Source: an uncultured Alistipes sp.
GTDB lineage: Bacteria > Bacteroidota > Bacteroidia > Bacteroidales > Rikenellaceae
NCBI GenBank assembly: GCA_900544265.1
Contig: UQUQ01000021.1
Coordinates: 1-44,837 of the forward strand
Reading direction: 5' to 3'
Length of the DNA stretch: 44,837 nucleotides
This document shows, in pieces, positions 16,571 through 23,634 of the stretch. Made by a program: the position numbers and the translations under genes. Each line of letters opens with the position of its first letter. Positions within the stretch are counted from its first letter, which is position 1. The notes beneath the pieces are model-generated. The model ran no database searches, was not told the origin of the DNA, and saw only the letters and a program-made list of their open reading frames with translations.

Positions 16571-17920
16571 ATGAAAAAGATCGTCGTACTGGGCGGGGGA
16601 ATCAGCGGCTACGGCTCCGCGATCCTCGCCAAAAAGAGGGGTTTCGACGTCCTGCTCTCCGATGCGGGACACATTGCCGAGCGCTTCCGCGCACGCCTCG
16701 ACGAGTGGCAGGTCCCCTATGAGGAGGGCGGCCACAGCGAGGAGCGCATCCTGCAGGCCTCGGAGGTCATCAAGTCGCCCGGCATTCCCGACACGGCGCC
16801 CATCGTGCGGCGCATCCGCGAGCGGGGCATTCCGGTGATCTCCGAAATCGAGTTCGCGGGCCGCTACATGGGCCGTGCGCGCTGCATCTGCATCACCGGC
16901 TCGAACGGCAAGACCACCACGACGTCGCTCATCTACAAGATCATGCGCGACGCCGGGATGAACGTCGCCCTGGGCGGCAACATCGGCGAGAGCTTCGCCT
17001 ACAGCGTCGCCACGGGCGACTACGACTGGTACGTGCTCGAGCTGAGCTCGTTCCAGCTCGACGGCATGTACCGCTTCCGGGCCCACATCGGCGTGCTGAT
17101 GAACATCACGCCCGACCACCTGGACCGCTACGACCACTGCTTCCAGAACTACGTCGATGCCAAGATGCGCATCACGCAGAACCAGACCTCGCGCGACTGG
17201 TTCGTCTACTCGGGTGACGACGAGGTGATCTGGCGCGAGCTGCCCAAATACGACCTGCGGGCGCGGCAGCTACCCTTCGCGGCAAAGAACGCCGTGGCGA
17301 GCACCGCGGGCGACGCCTTCCTGCTGGACGGGAGCTTCACGGCGGCCGTGGGCGACCGCTCGGTCGAGATCGACACGTCGAAGCTGCAAATCAGGGGGCT
17401 GCACAACGCCTATAATGCCATGGCTGCGGCGCTGGCGACCCTTGCCGCGGGAGTCGACCCCGAATCGGTGCGCCGCTCGCTCTACGACTTCGCCCCGGTG
17501 GAGCACCGCCTCGAACCCGTCGCCGAGCGCGGCGGCGTGCTGTGGATCAACGACTCGAAGGCGACGAACGTCGATTCGGTCTACTATGCGTTGGAGAGCA
17601 TGACGCGCCCCGTGGTGTGGATCGCCGGGGGCACGGACAAGGGCAACGACTACACGCCGCTCAAGGAGTTCGCGCGGGCGAAGGTCCATACGCTGGTCTG
17701 CATGGGGCTCGACAACGACAAGCTCGTGCGCGAGTTCACGGGCGTGGTGCCCGAGGTCATTTCGACCTCGTCGCTCGACGAGGCGATGACGGCGGCCAAG
17801 CGGGCGGCCCGCAGCGGCGACGCCGTGCTGCTGTCGCCCGCCTGCGCGAGCTTCGACCTCTTCCGCAACTACGAGAACCGCGGCGAACTCTTCAAGGCGT
17901 GGGTAACGGAAAAGGCGTGA
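16571..17920 (+). CDS. murD: UDP-MurNAc-L-alanine:D-glutamate ligase MurD
   Basis: A 449-residue cytoplasmic Mur ligase that adds D-glutamate to UDP-MurNAc-L-Ala. An N-terminal Rossmann-like domain (VVLGGGISGYGSAILA) is followed by the ATP-binding GSNGKTTTT at 110-118, the central ELSSFQLDGM and NITPDHLDRYD motifs, and a C-terminal domain starting near the EHRLEPVAE segment with NDSKATNVDSV. Length matches the family. It lies 13 nt after mraY; ftsW begins 4 nt after its stop, so translation of the two is likely coupled. Confidence 0.97.
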   Translation: MKKIVVLGGGISGYGSAILAKKRGFDVLLSDAGHIAERFRARLDEWQVPYEEGGHSEERILQASEVIKSPGIPDTAPIVRRIRERGIPVISEIEFAGRYMGRARCICITGSNGKTTTTSLIYKIMRDAGMNVALGGNIGESFAYSVATGDYDWYVLELSSFQLDGMYRFRAHIGVLMNITPDHLDRYDHCFQNYVDAKMRITQNQTSRDWFVYSGDDEVIWRELPKYDLRARQLPFAAKNAVASTAGDAFLLDGSFTAAVGDRSVEIDTSKLQIRGLHNAYNAMAAALATLAAGVDPESVRRSLYDFAPVEHRLEPVAERGGVLWINDSKATNVDSVYYALESMTRPVVWIAGGTDKGNDYTPLKEFARAKVHTLVCMGLDNDKLVREFTGVVPEVISTSSLDEAMTAAKRAARSGDAVLLSPACASFDLFRNYENRGELFKAWVTEKA

Positions 17921-17924
17921 TGCG

Positions 17925-19292
17925 ATGAACGACGACCTGCGTACATACCGTCGTGACGGGGGGCCGGAGGCAGCGGACACCGCGGCAGCTGCCGGGACCC
18001 GCCGCACGCGCACGTCGCGCGGTGCGGCGTCCGCAGCAACGCAATCCGGGGCCGACGCCACGCATCCGCACCGGCGCCTCTTCTCGGGCGACCGCGTGCT
18101 GTGGATCATCATCGGCGTGCTGTCGGTGATCTCCGTGCTGGTAGTCTACTCGTCGACAGCCAAGATGGCCTACGACGCCCACACCGTGCGGTCGACCTCC
18201 CATTTCCTCCAGCAGCAGGTGATGATCCTCGCCATGAGTCTCGGCATCATGCTCTTCGTCCACAAGATCGACTGCCGCATCTACTTTTACCTCACCCGTC
18301 CGGCCTACTTCCTCTCGCTGCTGCTCACCGTGGCTGTCTACTTCATCGGCGCCACGACCAACGGCGCGGCGCGCTGGATACCCCTCGGACCCTTCCAGTT
18401 CCAGCCCTCCGAGGCGCTGAAGGTCGCCACGGTGCTCTTCCTCGCGCAGCAGCTCGCCGGGCGCCAGTCGAAGATCGACCGCATCCGCATCGTGCCGTCG
18501 CTGCGCTTCTGGACGTGGCGCTCGTCGCCCGAGCAGCGGCGCATCTGGCGCGAGGGGACGTGGCCCATTCTCATGCCGATGATCGCCTCCTGCCTGGTGA
18601 TCTTCCCGGCCCACACCTCGTCGGCCGTGCTGGTCTTCGCCGCCTCGTGGGTCATGATGCTCATCGGGCGCGTGCGCATCCGCGAGCTGTTGAAGCTCCT
18701 GGGGCTGGCCGCTGCGGGCGTCGTGCTCATCGTGACCCTCAACCTCGGGCGCAGCGAGACGGCCGAAGGGCGCTTCGCGACCTGGATCCACCTCTGGACC
18801 CAGTCGCAGCGCGACAAGCCCGTCGAGAACCTCTCCGACACCGAGCGCTCGATGATCGCCATCCACAACGGCGGACTGCTCGGCGAGGGGGCCGGACAGA
18901 GCGCCATGCGCGTGGAGATGATCCACCCCGAGAGCGACTATGCCTACGCCTTCTTCGTCGAGGAGTACGGTCTGGTGCTGGCCGTCGTGCTGCTGATGCT
19001 CTACCTGTGGATCTTCTTCCGGGCGATCGAGATTTTCCGCCGCTGCGGCACGGCCTTCCCGGGGCTGCTGGTGCTGGGGCTTGCGCTGCTCATCACCTGT
19101 CAGGCGCTGCTGCACATCATGGTCACCGTAAACCTCATCCCCGAGACGGGACAGACCCTGCCGCTCATCTCGCGCGGCGGCTCCTCGGTGCTCTTCACCT
19201 CCGTGGCGCTGGGCATGATCCTGGGCGTCAGCCGCCAGAACGACGAGCAGTCGCACGATAGGCCCCGCAGCGAATCGTTGTACGAAAAATAG
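17925..19292 (+). CDS. ftsW: Septal peptidoglycan glycosyltransferase FtsW (SEDS family)
   Basis: A 455-residue SEDS-family membrane protein that polymerises glycan strands at the septum together with the FtsI product. About ten hydrophobic segments are visible. The motifs AARWIPLGPFQFQPSE and the C-terminal PLISRGGSSVLFTSVALGMIL are diagnostic for FtsW/RodA; the gene's place after murD favours FtsW. An N-terminal cytoplasmic extension of about 55 residues is Ala/Thr/Arg-rich and low in complexity. This is the last division gene of the cluster: murG, murC, ftsQ, ftsA and ftsZ do not follow. Confidence 0.95.
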   Translation: MNDDLRTYRRDGGPEAADTAAAAGTRRTRTSRGAASAATQSGADATHPHRRLFSGDRVLWIIIGVLSVISVLVVYSSTAKMAYDAHTVRSTSHFLQQQVMILAMSLGIMLFVHKIDCRIYFYLTRPAYFLSLLLTVAVYFIGATTNGAARWIPLGPFQFQPSEALKVATVLFLAQQLAGRQSKIDRIRIVPSLRFWTWRSSPEQRRIWREGTWPILMPMIASCLVIFPAHTSSAVLVFAASWVMMLIGRVRIRELLKLLGLAAAGVVLIVTLNLGRSETAEGRFATWIHLWTQSQRDKPVENLSDTERSMIAIHNGGLLGEGAGQSAMRVEMIHPESDYAYAFFVEEYGLVLAVVLLMLYLWIFFRAIEIFRRCGTAFPGLLVLGLALLITCQALLHIMVTVNLIPETGQTLPLISRGGSSVLFTSVALGMILGVSRQNDEQSHDRPRSESLYEK

Positions 19293-19299
19293 ACGCTTT

Positions 19300-19695
19300 A
19301 TGGACGATGTAAGACTCGACAAATACCTCTGGGCCGTGCGGGTGTTCAAGACCCGCAGCGACGCCGCGGAGGCCATCCGCAACAACAAGGTCACGGTCAA
19401 CGGCTCGAGTGCCAAACCCTCGCGCGAAGTGAAGATCGGCGACCGCATCAGCGTGCGCCGTCAGGCGGTGACCTACTCCTACAAGGTGCTCGACCTGGTG
19501 TCGAGCCGCCAGCCAGCCAAGAATGTGCCGGCGTACTGCCTCGACATCACGCCGCAGGAGGAGTTGGACAAGCTCAACGTGCCGCGCGAGACGATCTTCG
19601 TCTTCCGCGACCGCGGCACGGGGCGCCCCACGAAGAAGGAGCGCCGCGAGCTGGACGACCTGATGGAGGCGGTGCTCTACGACGACGAGGAGTAG
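19300..19695 (+). CDS. hslR: S4-domain RNA-binding protein, Hsp15 (HslR) family
   Basis: A 131-residue RNA-binding protein. An S4 domain at about 3-65 (VRLDKYLWAVRVFKTRSDA...VTVNG) is followed by a basic C-terminal part (GTGRPTKKERRELDDL), as in Hsp15. E. coli Hsp15 rescues stalled 50S subunits carrying peptidyl-tRNA. The ATG is 7 nt after the ftsW stop on the same strand, so it is probably co-transcribed with the division cluster, although its function belongs to translation quality control. Other short S4 proteins, such as RqcH-associated RqcP, are possible alternatives. Confidence 0.85.
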   Translation: MDDVRLDKYLWAVRVFKTRSDAAEAIRNNKVTVNGSSAKPSREVKIGDRISVRRQAVTYSYKVLDLVSSRQPAKNVPAYCLDITPQEELDKLNVPRETIFVFRDRGTGRPTKKERRELDDLMEAVLYDDEE

Positions 19696-19723
19696 CCGCC
19701 GGCGAGCGAATGCCGCGCCGGAA

Positions 19724-19755
19724 TTTGGTTCGGCCGAAAAAAGGTCCTATCTTTG
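19724..19755 (+). promoter_or_regulatory. Promoter of the MATE gene leader (TTTG-N20-TATCTTTG)
   Basis: TTTG at 19724-19727 and TATCTTTG at 19748-19755 are 20 nt apart, among the best promoter matches in the window. The transcript should begin near 19760, giving a leader of 90-115 nt with structured RNA before the transporter. Confidence 0.75.
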
Positions 19756-19757
19756 CC

Positions 19758-19850
19758 GCATCGAAAAGAAGTTTTGTAATCCTCATCGGAGGGCTTACGG
19801 GGCCGGATAAGATGACTGGGTAAAACCACGATGCTTGTCCGGCCTTTTTT
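19758..19850 (+). promoter_or_regulatory. Structured leader RNA with transcription attenuator (candidate riboswitch)
   Basis: Between promoter and transporter the RNA can form a small hairpin (CCTC-ATCG-GAGG, 19781-19792), then a strong terminator. The terminator stem is GGCCGGATAAG (19801-19811) with CTTGTCCGGCC (19834-19844, one G-U pair), followed by TTTTTT (19845-19850). GCATCG (19758-19763) is complementary to CGATGC (19829-19834), which overlaps the 3' terminator arm, so an alternative pairing could act as an antiterminator. I do not recognise a known riboswitch class. The ligand is unknown. Confidence 0.6.
19801..19850 (+). terminator. Intrinsic terminator inside the MATE leader
   Basis: An 11-bp stem with one G-U pair, a 22-nt loop that has its own TGG/CCA pairing, and six Ts ending directly before the first possible ATG (19851). 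A terminator placed before a gene, not after it, points to attenuation control. Confidence 0.75.
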
Positions 19851-19874
19851 ATGTTTGGCGCAAGATGGAACAAG

Positions 19875-21233
19875 ATGGAAAGGGACGCGATTGATCTGGG
19901 GAGGCTCCGCGTGGGCTACCTCTTCCGGAGACTCTTCATCCCCACCCTGCTGGGGATGCTCGGCATGTCGGCGGTGACGGTCGTCGACGGCGTTTTCGTG
20001 GGACACGGCGTGGGCAGCGACGGCATCGCCGCGGTGAACCTCTGCATCCCGCTGCTGATGCTCTTCACGGGGGCGGGGCTGATGGCGGGCGCCGGCTGCT
20101 CGGTGGTCGCCTCGATCCACTTCGCACGGCGCAAGTACAAGGCCGCACGGATCAACGTCACGCAGGCGATGCTCTTCGTCACGCTCCTCGCGGCGCTGCC
20201 CGTGGCGCTGATCCTCGCCTTCCCGCGGCAGGTCGCCCTGCTGCTGGGCTCCTCGCGGCACCTGCTGCCGCAGGTGGTCGACTACCTCGTCTGGTTCGTG
20301 CCGGGGCTGATTCCCCAGCTCTGGATCGCCGTCGGGCTCTATGTCATCCGCCTCGACGGCGCACCGCGGCTGGCCATGTGGTGCAGCCTGCTCTCGGCCG
20401 CCGCGAATGTCGTGCTCGACTACCTGTTCATCTTCCCGTTCGGCTGGGGCGTCATGGGGGCCGCCCTCGCCTCGACGATCAGCATCCTGCTGGGCGGGGC
20501 GATCGTCCTCCGCTACCTGCTCCGCGGGGCCCGGACGCTGCGCCTCTACCCGCTCAAGCGGAGCCGCAAGAGCCTCCGTCTGATGTGGCGCAACATCGGC
20601 TACCAGTGCCGGATCGGCTCGTCGGCCCTGCTGGGCGAGGCGACGATGGCCGTGCTGATGTTCACCGGAAACCGGGTCTTCATGCACTACCTCGGCGATG
20701 CGGGGGTCGGGGCCTTCGGGGTCGCCTGCTACTACATGCCCTTCATCTTCATGATCGGCAACGCCATCGCCCAGTCGGCGCAGCCGATCATCAGCTACAA
20801 CTTCGGCCGCATGGAGTGGCCGCGCGTCGTCGCCGCCCGCCGCATCGCCCTGCTGACGGCCCTCGGGTGCGGGGCCCTCGTGGCGCTCTGCTTCTCGGCG
20901 GCGCCGCGGCTGCTCGTGAGCCTCTTCCTCGACCCGGCCGACCGGGCCGCGCAGATCGCCGCGGCGGGCTTCCCGCTCTTCGCTCCGGGCTGCATCTGCT
21001 TCGTCCTGAACCTGGCCGTCATCGGCTACTTCCAGAGCCTCGAGCGGCTCACGGCCGCCACCTTTTTTGCCCTGCTGCGCGGCGCGCTGCTGCTCGTACC
21101 CTGCTTCGTGCTGCTGCCGCGCCTGCTGGGCGTGCCGGGCATCTGGCTCGCCCTGCCCCTCTCCGAGACCCTGACCTTTCTCTGCATCGTCGGCTGGATC
21201 GCCGTGCGGCGCCGGGGGCGGCTCTCCCTGTGA
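19875..21233 (+). CDS. MATE-family multidrug/cation efflux transporter
   Basis: A 452-residue inner-membrane antiporter of the MATE family with about 12 hydrophobic segments in two similar halves. The N-terminal PTLLGMLGMSAVTVVDGVFVGHGVG and the central AQSAQPIISYNFG motif are typical. Members export cationic drugs, dyes or metabolites using Na+ or H+ gradients. An ATG at 19851 is in frame but abuts the terminator T-tract, so the ATG at 19875 is preferred; the longer form would add eight residues. The gene stands alone behind its attenuated leader. The substrate cannot be predicted. Confidence 0.9.
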   Translation: MERDAIDLGRLRVGYLFRRLFIPTLLGMLGMSAVTVVDGVFVGHGVGSDGIAAVNLCIPLLMLFTGAGLMAGAGCSVVASIHFARRKYKAARINVTQAMLFVTLLAALPVALILAFPRQVALLLGSSRHLLPQVVDYLVWFVPGLIPQLWIAVGLYVIRLDGAPRLAMWCSLLSAAANVVLDYLFIFPFGWGVMGAALASTISILLGGAIVLRYLLRGARTLRLYPLKRSRKSLRLMWRNIGYQCRIGSSALLGEATMAVLMFTGNRVFMHYLGDAGVGAFGVACYYMPFIFMIGNAIAQSAQPIISYNFGRMEWPRVVAARRIALLTALGCGALVALCFSAAPRLLVSLFLDPADRAAQIAAAGFPLFAPGCICFVLNLAVIGYFQSLERLTAATFFALLRGALLLVPCFVLLPRLLGVPGIWLALPLSETLTFLCIVGWIAVRRRGRLSL

Positions 21234-21268
21234 CGGGCAAAGGGCCCGGGCGGCACGACCGGACGGAA

Positions 21269-21301
21269 AAAGGACCGCACCCCGACAGGATGCGGCCCTT
21301 T
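21269..21301. terminator. Bidirectional terminator between the MATE gene and pth
   Basis: Arms AAAGGACCGCA (21269-21279) and TGCGGCCCTTT (21291-21301) form a stem with one mismatch. On the minus strand it is followed by a T-run, so it best serves the rplY-pth operon. It lies 35 nt after the MATE stop as well. Confidence 0.75.
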
Positions 21302-21321
21302 CCGGCTCCGTGCGGAGCGTG

Positions 21322-21885
21322 TCATTTCTTGTTGAAGAAGTTCATCGTCAGGGCGCAGCCCTGCGTGACGAACGAGCGGATGGCGTCGACAAAGAGTTTC
21401 AGCCGTTCGGGCATCGCCTGCCGCTCCTCGTCGGTCCACTCCCCGAGCACGTACTCCACCTGGTGGCCGCGCGGGAAGTCGCCGCCGATGCCGAAGCGCA
21501 TGCGGGCGAACTCCTCGGTGCCGAGCAGTTCGGCGATGTTCTTCAGCCCGTTGTGGCCCCCGGCGCTCCCCTTCGGGCGCAGGCGCAGCGTGCCGAACGG
21601 CAGCGCGATGTCGTCCGAGACGACGAGCAGGTTCTCCACGCCGATCTTCTCGGCATCGAGCCAGTAGCGCACGGCCTTGCCCGAGAGGTTCATGTAGGTC
21701 GAGGGCTTGAGCAGCAGCAGCGTGCGGCCCTTGTACTTCACCTCGGCCACATCGCCGTAGCGGGCCGTGGTAAAAACAGCGTTGGACGCCTCTGCGAGGG
21801 CGTCCAACACTTTGAAACCGATGTTGTGGCGGGTTCCGGCGTATTCGGCACCGATGTTCCCGAGCCCAACAATGAGGTATTTCAT
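21322..21885 (-). CDS. pth: Peptidyl-tRNA hydrolase
   Basis: A 187-residue cytoplasmic enzyme that releases tRNA from peptidyl-tRNA dropped by ribosomes. Conserved residues are visible: catalytic His20 in TRHNIGF, Asn10 in GLGNIG, Asn66 in TYMNLSGK, Asp92 in [11 protein letters not shown], and His111-Asn112 in GGHNGLKN. Length matches E. coli Pth (194 aa). It is the second gene of a minus-strand operon, 18 nt after rplY. The rplY-pth pairing is common in bacteria and links translation maintenance functions. Confidence 0.97.
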   Translation of the reverse strand: MKYLIVGLGNIGAEYAGTRHNIGFKVLDALAEASNAVFTTARYGDVAEVKYKGRTLLLLKPSTYMNLSGKAVRYWLDAEKIGVENLLVVSDDIALPFGTLRLRPKGSAGGHNGLKNIAELLGTEEFARMRFGIGGDFPRGHQVEYVLGEWTDEERQAMPERLKLFVDAIRSFVTQGCALTMNFFNKK

Positions 21886-21903
21886 ACGCTATGCGTGCCG
21901 TTG

Positions 21904-22482
21904 CTATTTCGCTGCGGCTGCGGCGTCGGCACCGCGCGAAGCACGGGTTACGCGGACGGCGCAGACGGCTGCCGTGGCGGGCGTCACGAACTTCAGGTTC
22001 TCGAACTTCAGGTCGCCTACGAAGATCGTCTTGCCGACGCCGAGGTTCGTTACGTCCACGACGATCTCGTCGGGCAGGTTCTCGACCAGGGCGCTCACGG
22101 TGAGCTTGCGGGCCGACAGCGTCAGCTTGCCGCCGACCTTCACACCCTCGGCGTTGCCGGTCAGGCGCACCGGAATGGCGATCGAAACGGGCTTGCCGGC
22201 GGCGATGCGGTAGAAGTCCAGGTGGAGGATCTCCTCACGCACGGGGTGGAACTGTGCCTCGCGCAGCACAGCCAGCTCCTTCTTGCCGTCGAAGTCGAAC
22301 TCGACGATGTACGAGCTGGGGGTGTAGATCAGGGGCTTCACCTCGCGGGGGTCGACCGTGAAGGCGACCGTCTCGCCGTTGCCGCACAGTACGCAGGGCG
22401 TCAGACCCTCGCGGCGGATTGCCTTGGCGGCCTTCTTGCCGAACGTGTCGCGCTTGATGGCCTTTACAGGAATGGTTTTCAT
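21904..22482 (-). CDS. rplY: Ribosomal protein bL25, long CTC form
   Basis: A 192-residue 5S-rRNA-binding protein of the large subunit. The N-terminal L25 domain (about 1-90) begins MKTIPVKAIKRD and includes REGLTPCVLCG and HLDFYRI. A C-terminal beta domain (about 95-175) marks the long CTC/TL5 form in place of the short E. coli L25. The tail is Ala-rich. The ATG at 22482 was chosen because the domain begins there; the upstream in-frame extension has no conserved features. A minus-strand box TATCTTTG at 22570-22577 gives a leader of about 85 nt. Confidence 0.95.
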   Translation of the reverse strand: MKTIPVKAIKRDTFGKKAAKAIRREGLTPCVLCGNGETVAFTVDPREVKPLIYTPSSYIVEFDFDGKKELAVLREAQFHPVREEILHLDFYRIAAGKPVSIAIPVRLTGNAEGVKVGGKLTLSARKLTVSALVENLPDEIVVDVTNLGVGKTIFVGDLKFENLKFVTPATAAVCAVRVTRASRGADAAAAAK

Positions 22483-22569
22483 GTGGTTGTAAAATTTTAA
22501 CGTGTTACCTACGGCGGTTCTCAACACGGCCTCGCGGACCGCATCCCAATTCCGCCTGCTTTGGGAGCG

Positions 22570-22577
22570 CAAAGATA
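22570..22577 (-). promoter_or_regulatory. -7 promoter box of the rplY-pth operon
   Basis: TATCTTTG on the minus strand. The predicted start near 22566 leaves a leader of about 85 nt, the longest plain leader in the window. Confidence 0.55.
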
Positions 22578-22648
22578 AGCGAAATTTTCCGGATTGGGAA
22601 ATCCCTGCGGGAAAATCGGATGGAGGAGAAAAATTTTTTATCTTCGGA

Positions 22649-22674
22649 TGTAACTTTTGCCCCCTTGCGGCGTC
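22649..22674 (+). promoter_or_regulatory. ECF-type promoter motif (TGTAAC-N16-CGTC) before the sigma gene
   Basis: TGTAAC at 22649-22654 and CGTC at 22671-22674 are separated by 16 nt, matching the classical ECF sigma promoter pattern (AAC, 16-17 nt, CGTC). The sigma gene ATG is at 22690, so a start near 22681 gives a leader of about 9 nt. A rival TATCTTCG box at 22639-22646 deviates from the housekeeping consensus and has no -33 element. Autoregulation by the sigma factor is the inference. Confidence 0.5.
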
Positions 22675-22689
22675 TTATGTTCGGAACCC

Positions 22690-23256
22690 ATGCAGGAAAA
22701 GTGTCACATATCCGAGGAGATGCTGGCGCGGCTGCGCGATGCGGCCACCCGGCGCGAAGCCTTCGACCGGGTGGTCGGGCTCTTCCTGCGCCCGCTCTAC
22801 TGGCACGTGCGGCGGCTGGTCGTCGTGCACGAGGACGCCGAGGATGTCGTGCAGGAGAGCTTCGTCCGGGCCTGGGACGCCCTGGAGGACTTCCGCGGCG
22901 ACGGATCCGAGCTGCGGGCGTGGCTCTACCGCATCGCCACCAACACGGCGCTCTCGCTGCTGCGGCGCCGGCGACGCGGGCTCGGGCTCTTTACCTCGCT
23001 CGACGACGTGAGCCGCGAGCTGGCCGGCCGCGTGGCCGAAAATGCCGCGGCGGAGGCCGACCGGATGCTCGTCCGTTTCCAGCAGGAGGTGCTGGCCCTG
23101 CCGCTGCGGCAGCGGCTGGTCTTCAACCTCCGCTACTACGACGGACTCTCCTACGGCGAGATCGCCCCGATACTCGGGCTGCGCGAGGAGACACTGCGTG
23201 TGAACTACCACCGTGCGGTGGAAAAACTCAAACAAAAACTCAAGGAGGAAGTATGA
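22690..23256 (+). CDS. ECF-family RNA polymerase sigma factor
   Basis: A 188-residue sigma-70 family factor with only regions 2 and 4. Region 2 spans about 22-95 (DAEDVVQESFVRAWDALEDF and WLYRIATNTALSLLRRR). Region 4 spans about 135-184 (LPLRQRLVFNLRYYDGLSYGEIA...LRVNYHRAVEKLK). It directs RNA polymerase to a small regulon, usually envelope related. The ATG at 22690 is used because the frame's upstream part is short and unconserved. The stop overlaps the next gene's start by four bases (ATGA), the usual arrangement of an ECF factor with its regulator. Confidence 0.95.
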   Translation: MQEKCHISEEMLARLRDAATRREAFDRVVGLFLRPLYWHVRRLVVVHEDAEDVVQESFVRAWDALEDFRGDGSELRAWLYRIATNTALSLLRRRRRGLGLFTSLDDVSRELAGRVAENAAAEADRMLVRFQQEVLALPLRQRLVFNLRYYDGLSYGEIAPILGLREETLRVNYHRAVEKLKQKLKEEV

Positions 23257-23621
23257 ACCCTGTGATCGACAACAACGACCGGCGCCTGCCCTACGAGCTC
23301 TCCGAGGAGCGCTTCGAGGCGCTGCACGACCGCATCCGCGGGCAGATCGCCCGCCGTGCCGCGGCAACCGGCACCGTCGGCTGCCCGGCTGCGGGCCGCA
23401 ATCGGACCGAAGGCCCCGTGCGGCGGTCGCTGCTCCGCGTAAGCCTCGGATTTGCCGTCGCGGCGGTCGTCGCGGCGGGCATCGTCACGGCCCACCGCCT
23501 GCGGCAGCCCGTCGCCGCGGAGCCCAGCATCGAAGGACTCCTCTCGACGGCCTCGGCCGAGACGCTGCAGCAGGCCGCCGCGGAGAATTACGACGACATC
23601 TTCTACAACCAGCAACTCTAA
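23253..23621 (+). CDS. Small single-pass membrane protein, putative anti-sigma factor
   Basis: A 122-residue protein whose start overlaps the sigma gene stop. The N-terminal ~58 residues are charged and cytoplasmic in character, one hydrophobic segment lies at about 60-80, and a short outer part of about 40 residues ends in NYDDIFYNQQL. Position, topology and translational coupling are those of an anti-sigma factor holding the sigma at the membrane. It lacks the zinc-binding HxxxCxxC of ZAS anti-sigmas and is shorter than FecR-type ones, so the role is inferred from context. The sequence matches no family I can name. Confidence 0.7.
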   Translation: MNPVIDNNDRRLPYELSEERFEALHDRIRGQIARRAAATGTVGCPAAGRNRTEGPVRRSLLRVSLGFAVAAVVAAGIVTAHRLRQPVAAEPSIEGLLSTASAETLQQAAAENYDDIFYNQQL

Positions 23622-23634
23622 ACCATCCGATACC

